Assembly (NCBI RefSeq): GCF_040298565.1
Contig: NZ_JBEPAK010000006.1
Coordinates: 1 to 64,000 of the forward strand
Source: Kitasatospora sp040298565
GTDB taxonomy: Bacteria; Actinomycetota; Actinomycetes; Streptomycetales; Streptomycetaceae
Length of the DNA: 64,000 nucleotides
Direction: 5' to 3'
The translations under genes and the position numbers were made by a program. This document shows, one piece after another, positions 45,155-57,859 of the stretch. How positions within the stretch are numbered: the stretch's first letter is position 1; every line of letters begins with the position of its first letter. A model generated the notes under the pieces. The model had not been told where the DNA came from, ran no database searches, and worked only from the letters and a program-made list of their open reading frames with translations.

Positions 45155-46942
45155 CTACGCCTCGGACTTGGCGTCCTTGGCGTCCTCGCGGACCTTCGGC
45201 TGGGCGTCGACGCCGGCCTCGCGGCGCTGCGCCGGGGTGATCGGCGTCGGGGCGCCGGTCAGCGGGTCGCCACCGGTGGACGTCTTCGGGAAGGCGATGA
45301 CGTCGCGGATGGTGTCGTAACCGCCCAGCAGGGTCACGATGCGGTCGAGGCCGAAGGCGACGCCACCGTGCGGCGGCGGGCCGTAGTTGAAGGCGTCCAG
45401 CAGGAAGCCGAACTGCGAGGCGGCCTCCTCCTCGGACAGCCCGATCGCGTCGAACGCCCGCTTCTGGACGTCCCGCTGGTGGATACGGATCGAACCGCCG
45501 CCCAGCTCCGAGCCGTTGAGGACCAGGTCGTAGGCGTTGGACAGGGCCGAGCCAGGGTCGGTGTCGAAGGTGTCCAGCGACTCCTTGGTCGGGGCGGTGA
45601 ACGGGTGGTGCACCGCGTGCCAGCCCTGGAACTGGCCCTTGTCGTCCTCGATCGGCTCGAACATCGGGAAGTCGACGACCCAGAGGAAGGCCCACGTGGA
45701 CTCGTCGATCAGCCCGCAGCGGCGGCCGATCTCCAGACGGGCGGCGCCGAGCAGCTCCTGCGAGGCGCGCTCCTTGCCGGCCGCGAAGAAGACCGCGTCG
45801 CCGTTCTTGGCGCCGGCGGCGGCGGCCAGGCCGGCCAGGTGCTCCTCGGACAGGTTCTTGGCGACGGGCCCGCGCAGCTCGCCGGTCTCGGCGTCGATCA
45901 GCACGTAGGCCAGGCCCTTGGCGCCGCGCGCCTTGGCCCAGTCCTGCCAGGCGTCCAGCTGCTTGCGCGGCTGGGAGGCACCGCCCGGCATGACCACGGC
46001 GCCGACGTACGGGGCCTGGAAGACGCGGAACTCGGTGCCCTTGAAGTACTCGGTGAGGTCGGTGAGTTCCTGGCCGAAGCGGACGTCCGGCTTGTCGGAG
46101 CCGTACCGGCCCATGGCCTCCGCGTAGGTCATCCGCGGCAGCGGGTTCGGGATCTCGTAGCCGTGCACCTCGCGCCAGATGGCACCGATGATCTTCTCGC
46201 CGAGGGCCAGGATGTCCTCCTGGTCGACGAAGGAGGCCTCGATGTCGAGCTGGGTGAACTCCGGCTGGCGGTCGGCGCGGAAGTCCTCGTCGCGGAAGCA
46301 GCGGGCGATCTGGTAGTAGCGCTCCATGCCGGCCACCATCAGCAGCTGCTTGAACAGCTGGGGCGACTGCGGCAGCGCGTACCAGTGGCCGGGCTGCAGG
46401 CGGACCGGGACGAGGAAGTCGCGGGCGCCCTCGGGGGTGGAGCGGGTGAGGTACGGCGTCTCGATGTCGAGGAAGTCGTTCTCCTCCATCACCCGGCGGA
46501 TGATGTTGTTGACCTTCGAGCGCAGCCGCAGGCCCTTGGCCGGGCCCTCGCGGCGCAGGTCCAGGTAGCGGTAGCGCAGCCGGACCTCCTCGTTGACCGT
46601 GCCCGGCTCGTACTCGGCGACCGGGAAGGGCAGCGGGGCGGCCTCGGAGAGCACCTCGATCTCGCTGACCACGACCTCGACGGCGCCGGTCGGGATCTCG
46701 GGGTTCTCGTTGCCCTCGGGGCGGACCCTGACGTCACCGACGACCTTGACGCAGTACTCGGCGCGCAGGCCGTGCACCGAGTCCAGGTCGCGGACCACGA
46801 TCTGCACGGTGCCGGAGGCGTCGCGCAGGTCGATGAAGGCCACGCCGCCGTGGTCGCGGCGGCGGGCGACCCAGCCGGCCAGGGTGACGGTGGTGCCTGC
46901 GTGCTCCGGGCGGAGCGTGCCCGCGTCGTGCGTGCGGATCAC
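45155..46942 (-). CDS. aspS: Aspartyl-tRNA synthetase
   Basis: AspS charges tRNA-Asp and, in bacteria lacking AsnRS, often tRNA-Asn. The 595-residue protein has the N-terminal OB-fold (TLAGWVARRRDHGGVAFIDLRD near 18-39), the class II core with FLDIETPYLTRSTPEGARDF near 160, RCFRDEDFRADRQPEFTQLD near 218, the bacterial insertion, and motif 3 HGGVAFGLDRIVTLL near 530. The GTG start overlaps the hisS stop by four bases (GTGA). An in-frame extension upstream across hisS is rejected. Confidence 0.97.
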   Translation of the reverse strand: MIRTHDAGTLRPEHAGTTVTLAGWVARRRDHGGVAFIDLRDASGTVQIVVRDLDSVHGLRAEYCVKVVGDVRVRPEGNENPEIPTGAVEVVVSEIEVLSEAAPLPFPVAEYEPGTVNEEVRLRYRYLDLRREGPAKGLRLRSKVNNIIRRVMEENDFLDIETPYLTRSTPEGARDFLVPVRLQPGHWYALPQSPQLFKQLLMVAGMERYYQIARCFRDEDFRADRQPEFTQLDIEASFVDQEDILALGEKIIGAIWREVHGYEIPNPLPRMTYAEAMGRYGSDKPDVRFGQELTDLTEYFKGTEFRVFQAPYVGAVVMPGGASQPRKQLDAWQDWAKARGAKGLAYVLIDAETGELRGPVAKNLSEEHLAGLAAAAGAKNGDAVFFAAGKERASQELLGAARLEIGRRCGLIDESTWAFLWVVDFPMFEPIEDDKGQFQGWHAVHHPFTAPTKESLDTFDTDPGSALSNAYDLVLNGSELGGGSIRIHQRDVQKRAFDAIGLSEEEAASQFGFLLDAFNYGPPPHGGVAFGLDRIVTLLGGYDTIRDVIAFPKTSTGGDPLTGAPTPITPAQRREAGVDAQPKVREDAKDAKSEA

Positions 46943-48201
46943 AGCTGCTTCTCCTTCAGGGTGGTGACGAGTGCGTCGAGGGCGACGGGGGTCTGCTCGC
47001 CGGTGCTCATGTCCTTGAGCTGGACGACGCCCTCGGCGAGGTCCCGGTCCCCGGCGATCAGGGCGAAGCGGGCGCCGGACCGGTCGGCGGACTTCATGGC
47101 GTTCTTGATGCTCTTCACGCCGAAGGCGAGGTCGGTGGCGACGCCGGCCCGGCGCAGCTCGATCACCTTGGCGAACAGGACGTTCTTGGCCTCCTCGCCG
47201 AGCGCGACGGCGTACACCTCGGTGGCGGCGGGCAGCTCGAGGGAGACGCCCTCGGCCTCCAGCGCCAGGTAGGTGCGGTCCACGCCGAGGGCCCAGCCGA
47301 CGGACGGCAGCGCCGGGCCGCCGATCATCTCGGACAGGCCGTCGTAGCGGCCGCCGCCACCGATCGCGGACTGGGCGCCGAGGCCGTTGTGCACGAACTC
47401 GAAGGTGGTGCGGGTGTAGTAGTCCAGCCCGCGCACGAGCTTGGGGTCGTCCACGAAGGCCACGCCGGCCGCGGTGAGCAGCTCGCGGACCTTCTCGTCG
47501 TACGCCTTGCAGTCCTCGCAGAGGAAGTCGCGCAGCATCGGCGCGTCGACGAGCTGGGCCTGCACCGACTCGCGCTTGTCGTCCAGCACGCGCAGCGGGT
47601 TGATCTCGGCGCGGCGGCGGGTGTCCTCGTCCAGGTCCAGGCCGGCCAGGAACTCGATCAGCGCGGCGCGGTAGACCGGGCGGCACTGCTTGTCGCCGAG
47701 GCTGTTGAGCAGCAGCGAGTAGTCGCTCAGGCCGAGCGAGCGGAAGGCGTCGTCGGCCAGGATGATCAGCTCGGCGTCCAGCGCCGGGTCCTCGGCGCCG
47801 ATCGCCTCGGCGCCGACCTGGGAGAACTGGCGGTAGCGGCCCTTCTGGGCGCGCTCGTAGCGGTAGTACGAGCCGGAGTACCAGAGCTTGACCGGCAGGT
47901 TGCCCTGCTTGTGCAGGTTGGCCTGGAGCGCGGCGCGCAGCACCGAGGCGGTGCCCTCCGGGCGCAGCGCGAGCTCGTCGCCGCCCTTGGTGGTGAGGGT
48001 GTACATCTCCTTGGTGACGATGTCGGTGGACTCGCCGACACCGCGCGAGAACAGCTTCACGTCCTCGAAGACCGGGGTCTCGACGTAGCCGTAACCGGCC
48101 CGGCGGGCGGGCGCGGCGATGCGCTCGCGGATCGCCAGGAAGGTCGCGGAGCTGGGGGGCAGCAGGTCGTAGGTGCCCTTGGGGGCGGTGAAGGTGCTCA
48201 A
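46939..48201 (-). CDS. hisS: Histidyl-tRNA synthetase
   Basis: HisS charges tRNA-His. The 420-residue protein begins STFTAPKGTYDLLPP and shows the class II motifs LALRPEGTASVLRA near 78-91, YRYERAQKGRYRQFSQVG, and the histidine-specific VRGLDYYTRTTFEF near 256-269 and GGGGRYDGL near 281-289. I start at the TTG ending at 48201, with GGAAGAG upstream; a longer frame reaching into the MBL gene is rejected. It starts 12 bases after the MBL hydrolase stop and overlaps aspS. Confidence 0.96.
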   Translation of the reverse strand: MSTFTAPKGTYDLLPPSSATFLAIRERIAAPARRAGYGYVETPVFEDVKLFSRGVGESTDIVTKEMYTLTTKGGDELALRPEGTASVLRAALQANLHKQGNLPVKLWYSGSYYRYERAQKGRYRQFSQVGAEAIGAEDPALDAELIILADDAFRSLGLSDYSLLLNSLGDKQCRPVYRAALIEFLAGLDLDEDTRRRAEINPLRVLDDKRESVQAQLVDAPMLRDFLCEDCKAYDEKVRELLTAAGVAFVDDPKLVRGLDYYTRTTFEFVHNGLGAQSAIGGGGRYDGLSEMIGGPALPSVGWALGVDRTYLALEAEGVSLELPAATEVYAVALGEEAKNVLFAKVIELRRAGVATDLAFGVKSIKNAMKSADRSGARFALIAGDRDLAEGVVQLKDMSTGEQTPVALDALVTTLKEKQL

Positions 48202-48212
48202 CTTCTCTTCCG

Positions 48213-48920
48213 TCACATTCCTCGTCGCGGGAAAGCCGGGGCGCCGGCCGCCCCTGCTGCCTGTCGGAGGTAGGGGTTGGTGGCGCGCTCGTGGCCGATG
48301 GTCGTCTGTCCGCCGTGGCCGGAGAGGACCACGGTGGAATCGTCGAGGGGCAGGCACACCCGGGCCAGCGAGCGCATGATCGCCGCGCTGTCCCCGCCCG
48401 GGAGGTCGGTACGCCCGATGGAGCCGGCGAACAGCAGGTCGCCCGAGAACAGCACCGGGGGGAGGTCCTCGGCACCGGGCGTCCGGAAGGTCACCGACCC
48501 CCCGGTATGGCCCGGGGCGTGGTCCACGGTGAGCGTCAGGCCGGCCAGCTCCAGCACGCTGCCGTCGGTGAGCTCGCGCACGTCGTCGGGCTCGCCGACG
48601 GTGAGCTCGCCCAGCAGCTGGGTGCCGAGGGAGCGGCCGAGGGCCTTCTCCGGGTCGGACATCATGTACCGGTCCTCGGGGTGGATCCAGGCCGGGACGC
48701 CGCGGGCGCCGCAGACCGGGACCACCGAGGCGACGTGGTCGATGTGGCCGTGGGTGAGCAGCACGGCGACGGGCTTGAGCCGGTGCTCGCGGACGAGCTC
48801 CTCGACGCCGCGGGCGGCCTGGTGGCCCGGGTCGACGATGACGCACTCCTCGCCCGCCGCCGGCGCGACCAGGTAGCAGTTGGTGCCCCAGGCTCCAGCG
48901 GGGAATCCGGCGATGAACAC
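48213..48920 (-). CDS. MBL-fold metallohydrolase (glyoxalase II-like)
   Basis: The 235-residue protein has the metallo-beta-lactamase fold with THGHIDHVAS at 56-65 (His57, His59, Asp61, His62), a distal HAPGHTGGS near 133 and FSGDLLFAGSIGRTDLPGG. It resembles glyoxalase II or other hydroxyacylglutathione-hydrolase-like proteins of actinobacteria; since these use mycothiol, a different thioester substrate is likely. The start is GTG with AAGGA five bases upstream. It precedes hisS in the same direction by 11 bases, suggesting a shared transcript. Confidence 0.92.
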   Translation of the reverse strand: MFIAGFPAGAWGTNCYLVAPAAGEECVIVDPGHQAARGVEELVREHRLKPVAVLLTHGHIDHVASVVPVCGARGVPAWIHPEDRYMMSDPEKALGRSLGTQLLGELTVGEPDDVRELTDGSVLELAGLTLTVDHAPGHTGGSVTFRTPGAEDLPPVLFSGDLLFAGSIGRTDLPGGDSAAIMRSLARVCLPLDDSTVVLSGHGGQTTIGHERATNPYLRQAAGAAGAPAFPRRGM

Positions 48921-49166
48921 GCGCGTCCTTCGGGTGTGCGGCGACCAGCTGCGATGGCTACCAGTAGTGATGTGTAAGGGCAGCCTACCGGCGGGCCGGG
49001 TCCGGTTGCGAACCAGATACCGGCGGCGGGGCGGGCCGCCGGACGCCCGAGTGACGGGTTCACCACGTCCTTACGGGCCCGGTCCCTACACTTGGCCGCC
49101 GATGGATGCGATGATCCGCTACGGAAACCATCCACCCTTCCCGCACATCATCAGGAGACACGGCCG

Positions 49167-50000
<834 letters not shown>

Positions 50001-50263
50001 CCGACCCCGGGGCCACTCCCGGCGGCGCCCGGCGCGGCGCCGCCCGGCCCCGGGCCGAAATCGCCCGGCCCGGATGCGGACAGCACCGGGCCTGGTCGCC
50101 TATGTTGGCGTTGTATAGGGTGCCCGGACCCGCCCAGCCGTCACCCGCGGCAGCAAGGCACGGCGGACGGGGACGGCGGACTCATCGGTCCGCCGCACAT
50201 CAACTGTGGACGACGGACGCGCGCCGCCCCGGCGCGGGCGCGACGTCATGTGGAGGACGCGCT

Positions 50264-51493
50264 ATGAGCAGCGACCCGTGGGGCCGTGTGGACGAGCAGG
50301 GCACGGTGTACGTCAGGACGGCCGACGGCGAACGGGCCGTGGGTTCCTGGCAGGCCGGCTCGCCCGAGGAGGCCCTCGCCTACTTCGAGCGCAAGTACCA
50401 GGGCATCGAGGTGGAGATCGGCCTGCTGGAGAAGCGGGTGCGCACCACCGACCTGGCGGCCAAGGACGCCCAGACCGCGCTGGAGCACCTCCGCGCGCAG
50501 GTGACCGAGGGGCACGCGGTGGGTGACCTGGACGCGCTGGCCAAGCGGCTGGACACGCTCGCCGGTGAGATCGAGAGCCGGCGCGAGCAGCGCAAGGCCG
50601 CTCGCGCCAAGGCCCAGGACGAGACCCGCGCCGCCAAGGAGGCCCTGGTCTCGGAGGCCGAGCAGCTCGCCGAGTCGACCCAGTGGCGGGAGGCCGGGGA
50701 CCGGCTGCGCGCCCTGGTGGAGACCTGGAAGGGCCTGCCCCGGCTGGACCGCAAGAGCGACGACGAGCTGTGGCACCGCTTCTCGCACGCCCGCTCGGTC
50801 TTCTCCAAGCACCGCAAGGCGCACTTCGCCACCCTGGACGCCGAGCGCGAGCAGGCCCGGCAGACCAAGGAGGCGCTGGTCGCCGAGGCCGAGGCGCTGT
50901 CCTCGTCCACCGACTGGGGCACCACCGCCGCCGCCTACCGCGACCTGATGGCGCGCTGGAAGGCCGCCGGCCGGGCGCAGCGCGACGTCGAGGACGAGCT
51001 GTGGGCGCGGTTCCGCGGCGCTCAGGACGTCTTCTTCCAGGCCCGTTCGGCGGTGTTCAGCGAGCGGGACGCCGAGCAGGTGGCCAACCAGAAGCTCAAG
51101 GAGGCGCTGGCGGCCGAGGCCGAGGCGATCCTGCCGATCACCGACCTGAAGGCCGCCAAGGCCGCGCTGCGCGACGTCAACGAGCGCTGGGAGGCGATCG
51201 GGCACGTGCCGCGCGACGTCCGTCCGAAGCTGGACGGCCGGCTGAACGCGGTGGAGCGGGCGATCCGCGAGGCCGAGGAGGCCGAGTGGAAGCGCTCCAA
51301 CCCGGAGGCCAAGGCCCGTGCGGCCGGCATGGTGGGCCTGTTCCAGGCGAAGGCCGACAAGCTCCAGGCCGACCTGGACAAGGCCCGCGCGGCGGGCAAC
51401 AGCTCCAGGGCCGCCAAGCTGGAGTCCGAGCTGGCGGGCGTGCGGACCCTGCTGGAGCAGGCGCACAAGAGCCAGGAGGAGTTCAGCGGCTGA
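50264..51493 (+). CDS. DUF349-domain coiled-coil protein
   Basis: The 409-residue protein is almost entirely helical and charged. It contains repeated DUF349 units, recognised by similar segments ending in LWHRFSHARSVFSKHR, LWARFRGAQDVFFQARS and the later ERWEAIGHVPRDVRPKL. The family function is not established; some members act with replication or cell-wall processes. The ATG follows GGAGG at an ideal distance. The upstream frame extension belongs to the cyclophilin shadow and is rejected. Confidence 0.92.
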   Translation: MSSDPWGRVDEQGTVYVRTADGERAVGSWQAGSPEEALAYFERKYQGIEVEIGLLEKRVRTTDLAAKDAQTALEHLRAQVTEGHAVGDLDALAKRLDTLAGEIESRREQRKAARAKAQDETRAAKEALVSEAEQLAESTQWREAGDRLRALVETWKGLPRLDRKSDDELWHRFSHARSVFSKHRKAHFATLDAEREQARQTKEALVAEAEALSSSTDWGTTAAAYRDLMARWKAAGRAQRDVEDELWARFRGAQDVFFQARSAVFSERDAEQVANQKLKEALAAEAEAILPITDLKAAKAALRDVNERWEAIGHVPRDVRPKLDGRLNAVERAIREAEEAEWKRSNPEAKARAAGMVGLFQAKADKLQADLDKARAAGNSSRAAKLESELAGVRTLLEQAHKSQEEFSG

Positions 51494-51513
51494 TCCGTCA
51501 GCCGTAGGAACCC

Positions 51514-51550
51514 CGAAGGGGCCCCGGGTCGAGTACCCGGGGCCCCTTCG
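51514..51550. terminator. Bidirectional terminator between DUF349 and relA
   Basis: A perfect 16-base-pair stem (51514-51529 with 51535-51550) and five-base loop lie 21 bases from each convergent gene end. Confidence 0.88.
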
Positions 51551-51570
51551 CGTGTCCGCTCGTCCCGGTG

Positions 51571-54003
<2,433 letters not shown>

Positions 54004-54135
54004 GGACACTCCTCGGGGCACCGGGGCCGACCCCTGCCGGGCCCGTGACGTCCGGGGCACAACCGGGAGGGGATGAATCTTCATGGTACCGAGCCGGGCG
54101 GCCCGGTGTTCATCCGGCCGGGCGCGGAAACGGAA

Positions 54136-54164
54136 GACGGCGGTCGGATGATCCGACCGCCGTC
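54136..54164 (-). terminator. Terminator downstream of apt
   Basis: A perfect 13-base-pair stem (54136-54148 with 54152-54164) and three-base loop lie 28 bases past the apt stop and ahead of relA. Confidence 0.8.
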
Positions 54165-54191
54165 CTTGGAACTCGTCCCCGAGGCCGCGCC

Positions 54192-54743
54192 TCAGACCGT
54201 GACCAGCGTCTCCAGCGGGGCGCCGTCCAGGTGCCCGGCCAGCCGCTCGCGGCCGTCCAGGAAGCCCAGCTCCATCAGCACCACGACGCCCACCAGCTCG
54301 GCGCCGGCCTCCTTCACCAGGTCCAGCGAGGCGCCGATGGTGCCGCCGGTGGCCAGCACGTCGTCCACCACCAGCACCTTCTCACCGGGCGCGAAGGCGT
54401 CGCACTGCACCTCCAGCGTCGCCGAGCCGTACTCCAGCTCGTACGTACGCCGGAACACCTCGCCGGGCAGCTTGCCCGCCTTGCGGATCGGCACGAAGCC
54501 CAGCCCGGCCGCGAAGGCCGCCGGAGCCGCCAGCACGAAGCCGCGCGCCTCCAGGCCCACCACCTTGGTCGCCCCGAGCTCCCCCGCCCGGTCGGCCAGC
54601 GCCCGGGTCAGGGCGCCGAACGCCTCGGCGTCGGCGAGCAGCGGCGCGATGTCCTTGAACAGCACGCCGGGCTTGGGGTAGTCCGGGACATCCCGGATCC
54701 GGCTGTTCAGCAGCTCGGCCAGGGCGGTGTCGGCGGTGGTCAC
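54192..54743 (-). CDS. apt: Adenine phosphoribosyltransferase
   Basis: Apt salvages adenine to AMP with PRPP. The 183-residue protein shows RDVPDYPKPGVLFKDIAPLL near 17-36, GLEARGFVLAAPAA near 63-76 and the PRPP loop VLVVDDVLATGGTIGAS near 123-139. It starts with GTG, 25 bases after secF, and lies upstream of relA; the secD-secF-apt-relA order is usual in actinobacteria. Confidence 0.97.
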   Translation of the reverse strand: MTTADTALAELLNSRIRDVPDYPKPGVLFKDIAPLLADAEAFGALTRALADRAGELGATKVVGLEARGFVLAAPAAFAAGLGFVPIRKAGKLPGEVFRRTYELEYGSATLEVQCDAFAPGEKVLVVDDVLATGGTIGASLDLVKEAGAELVGVVVLMELGFLDGRERLAGHLDGAPLETLVTV

Positions 54744-54768
54744 GGTGTGTCCTTAGGTGTGGTCGGAA

Positions 54769-55866
54769 TCAGCGCTTGGTGGACGGACGGCCCTTGGCCC
54801 GCGCGGCACCGGCCGCCCGACCGCGCTGACCGACCATACCCGCGGGCTGGTCCTCGTCCGCACCCTCGTCCGACGGCGCCGCGGCCTCGGCGGCCTTGGC
54901 GGCGGCCGCGGCCCGGTGCTGCAGGACCCGCTTGCGCAGGGCCTTCAGCTGCGGCTGCTCCTCCTTGAGCTGCGCCAGCAGCGGGGTGGCGACGCAGATC
55001 GAGGAGTAGGCACCGGCCGCGAGGCCGATGAACAGCGCGAGCGAGATGTCGTTCAGGGTGCCGGCGCCCAGGATGCCGCCGCCGATGAACAGCAGTGCCG
55101 CGACCGGGAGGAGCGCCACGACGGTGGTGTTGAGCGAACGCACCAGGGTCTGGTTGAGGCCCGCGTTGGCCGCCTCGCTGTAGGTGAGCTTGTTCTGCTT
55201 GGCGATGTCCTTGGTGTTCTCCTTCACGGTGTCGAAGACGACGACCGTGTCGTAGAGCGAGTACCCGAGGATCGTGAGGAACCCGATCACCGTACCGGGG
55301 GTGACCTCGAAGCCCACTAGGGCGTACACACCGATGGTGATCAGCAGGTCGTGGATCAGGGCGACCAGGGCGGCCACCGCCATCCGCCACTCGAAGGCGA
55401 TCGCCAGGTAGGCCGTCACCAGGATCATGAAGATGATCAGGCCGGTGAGGGCCTTCTGGGAGATCTGCTTGCCCCAGCTGGGGCCGATGACCTGGGCCTC
55501 GACGGTGTCCAGCGGCACGCCGACCTTCTCGGCGAGCTGCGAGCGGACCTCGTCGGCGCTCTTGGTCTCCTCGGTGCTGACCTGGATGCGGATCTTGCCG
55601 TTGTCGGTCGACTGCACCAGCGGGTGCGAGGAGACGACCTGGTCGGCCTTCTCCTGCGCCTGCGAGACGGTCAGGCCCGGCTTGGACACGGTGTAGACCG
55701 AGCCGCCCTTGAACTCGATGCCCAGGTGCAGGCCCATGGCCAGGCCGATCGCCGCGATGAGCACGATCGCACCGGAGATCGAGTACCAGAGCTTGCGGCG
55801 CCCGACGAAGTCGAAGCTGACCTCGCCCTGGTAGAGCCGGTGGCCCAGATTGGAGAAGCGCGACAC
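54769..55866 (-). CDS. secF: Protein translocase subunit SecF
   Basis: SecF with SecD uses the proton gradient to pull proteins through SecYEG. The 365-residue protein has six membrane helices. The first is near 29-47, and an extracellular domain follows to about 130 (IEFKGGSVYTVSK and later VGPSWGKQISQKALTGLI at the second helix). A long charged C-terminal tail of about 60 residues is rich in Ala, Glu and Lys. The GTG start lies four bases after the secD stop. Confidence 0.96.
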   Translation of the reverse strand: MSRFSNLGHRLYQGEVSFDFVGRRKLWYSISGAIVLIAAIGLAMGLHLGIEFKGGSVYTVSKPGLTVSQAQEKADQVVSSHPLVQSTDNGKIRIQVSTEETKSADEVRSQLAEKVGVPLDTVEAQVIGPSWGKQISQKALTGLIIFMILVTAYLAIAFEWRMAVAALVALIHDLLITIGVYALVGFEVTPGTVIGFLTILGYSLYDTVVVFDTVKENTKDIAKQNKLTYSEAANAGLNQTLVRSLNTTVVALLPVAALLFIGGGILGAGTLNDISLALFIGLAAGAYSSICVATPLLAQLKEEQPQLKALRKRVLQHRAAAAAKAAEAAAPSDEGADEDQPAGMVGQRGRAAGAARAKGRPSTKR

Positions 55867-55870
55867 GGTG

Positions 55871-57712
55871 TCAGGCCTCCTTCACGGCGGCAGAGGAGGG
55901 GCTACGACGACGGCTGCTGCGCAGCGGCGGGCGGGCGCCCAGCCGCTTCGGGTCCAGGCCGGACCACGGGTGGCCGTCGGCGAAGAACTTGCGCCGGGCC
56001 AGCAGCGTGATCAGGGGCTTGGTGAAGAGGAAGATCACCACGACGTCGAGCGCGGTGGTCAGCCCCAGGGTGAAGGCGAAGCCCTGGACCTTGCCGACCG
56101 AGACCACGTAGAGCACCGCGGCACAGAGGAAGGACACGAAGTCCGACACCAGGATGGTGCGGCGGGCGCGCGGCCAGGCCCGCTGGACCGCCGGGCGCAG
56201 CGGGGCGCCCTCGCGGACCTCGTCGCGGATGCGCTCGAAGTACACGATGAAGGAGTCGGCGGTGATGCCGATCGCGACGATCGCGCCGCAGACCGCCGGC
56301 AGGTTCAGCGCGAAGCCGATCCCGCCGCCGAGCAGGCTCATGATCGAGTAGGTCAGGATCGCCGAGACGATCAGACCGGCGATCGAGACCAGGCCGAGGC
56401 CGCGGTAGTAGACCAGCGAGTAGGCGACCACCAGCAGCATGCCGATCGCGCCGGCGATCAGGCCGGCCTCGAGCTGGTCGCTGCCCAGCGCCGGGGAGAC
56501 GGTGGTGATGTCGCTCTGGGCGAACTCCAGCGGCAGGGCGCCGTAGCTCAGCACGTTGGCGAGGTCCTGCGCCTCGGCCTGGGTGAAGCGGCCGGTGATG
56601 ACCGCGCTGCCGCCCGGGATCGCGCCGTTGACCTGCGGGTGCGAGACGACCTGGTTGTCCAGCACGATGGCGAACTGGTTGGTCGGCGGGGTCTGGGTGG
56701 CCAGCTGGCCGGTGACCTTGGAGAAGGCGTCGGTGCCGGCGCCGTTGAACTGCAGCTGGACCTGCCAGCCGGCCCCGGTCTGGGTGTCGAGGCTGGCCTG
56801 GGCCTTGGAGACGTCCGAGCCCTTCACGGCGACGGGGCCGAGGGCCAGCTTCTCGTAGTAGCCGTTCTCGGCCTTCTGGGAGCAGGCCACCATGGCCTTG
56901 TCCTCGGTGCTGGTCTGGGCGGTGCGCATCTCGGGCTTGGAGCAGTCGAGGGCGGCGAAGGCGGCGGACAGCTCCGGCGGGACGGTGCCCTGGGTCATCG
57001 CGGCGCTCAGGTCGGCGGCGCTCGGCGGGGTGGCCGGGGCGCTCGGGGTGCCGGTGGCGGAGGGCGCCGCGGAGCCGGTGGCGGACGGGGCGGTGCTCGC
57101 CCCGGTGGCGGCGGCCGACGGGCTGGCGGCCTCGGCGGCCAGCGCCTCACCGACGGCACGGCCCTGCTTGGTGGCGCTCGGGGAGGCCGTCGGGGCGTGG
57201 CTGGCGGAGGAGCTCGCACCTGCCGAGGCGGTCGGGGCGGCGCTGCCGGACGGCGCGGCGCTCGGGGTGCCGGAGGCGCCGGCGGACGGCGTCCCGGTGG
57301 GCGCGGGCGGGGTGACGCCGCTCGGCGCCACGGCCAGGACCGGACGGAAGTACAGCTTCGCGGTGGTGCCGACCTGGTCGGCCGCGTTCTGCCGGTCGCC
57401 GCCCTTGGGGATGTTCACGATGATCGTGCTGTCGCCCTGGGTCTGGACCTCCGCCTCGGAGACACCCATGCCGTTGACGCGGCGCTCGATGATCCCGACG
57501 GCGATGTCCATGTTGGACTTGTTGACCGCCTTGGGGTCGGTCGACTTCGCGGTCAGCGTGATGCTGGTGCCACCGGCGAGGTCGATTCCGAGCCGGGGCT
57601 TGGTGTTGCCCGTCCCGAACATGAGGGCGACCAGTCCGACGGTGACGACCAGGATGAGGGCCAGCGCCCGCCCTGGGTAGCCGTCGCGCGGGCGCGACTT
57701 GGGTGTTGCCAC
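55871..57712 (-). CDS. secD: Protein translocase subunit SecD
   Basis: SecD is the larger SecDF partner. The 613-residue protein has a membrane helix near 14-33, the P1 extracellular domain (RLGIDLAGGTSITL; NGMGVSEAEVQTQGDSTIIVNIPKG) and five further helices. Between about residues 129 and 236 lies a low-complexity insert of Ser, Ala, Pro, Thr and Gly. The helices after about 370 contain the proton-relay region (ADSFIVYFERIRDEVREG). I start at the GTG ending at 57712, a normal start for this family. The gene is followed by secF in the same transcript. Confidence 0.95.
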   Translation of the reverse strand: MATPKSRPRDGYPGRALALILVVTVGLVALMFGTGNTKPRLGIDLAGGTSITLTAKSTDPKAVNKSNMDIAVGIIERRVNGMGVSEAEVQTQGDSTIIVNIPKGGDRQNAADQVGTTAKLYFRPVLAVAPSGVTPPAPTGTPSAGASGTPSAAPSGSAAPTASAGASSSASHAPTASPSATKQGRAVGEALAAEAASPSAAATGASTAPSATGSAAPSATGTPSAPATPPSAADLSAAMTQGTVPPELSAAFAALDCSKPEMRTAQTSTEDKAMVACSQKAENGYYEKLALGPVAVKGSDVSKAQASLDTQTGAGWQVQLQFNGAGTDAFSKVTGQLATQTPPTNQFAIVLDNQVVSHPQVNGAIPGGSAVITGRFTQAEAQDLANVLSYGALPLEFAQSDITTVSPALGSDQLEAGLIAGAIGMLLVVAYSLVYYRGLGLVSIAGLIVSAILTYSIMSLLGGGIGFALNLPAVCGAIVAIGITADSFIVYFERIRDEVREGAPLRPAVQRAWPRARRTILVSDFVSFLCAAVLYVVSVGKVQGFAFTLGLTTALDVVVIFLFTKPLITLLARRKFFADGHPWSGLDPKRLGARPPLRSSRRRSPSSAAVKEA

Positions 57713-57859
57713 CTTGCTCGTTTCTCCCTGTCCATGCCACATCCCCGACCGGACCCCCGTCCGGCTCGTGGCGGGACGGGGGCATGGCGGTTCTGCGGCC
57801 CTGAGGTCCTGTGGGCTCGCGGCACGGTGCCGCGCGGCCTGGCGGTTGCCCGGCCGTAC

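Noticed and set aside
45155..48475. Apparent 1106-residue frame continuing aspS upstream through hisS
   Set aside because: The N-terminal half is the wrong phase of hisS; true aspS begins at the GTG overlapping the hisS stop.
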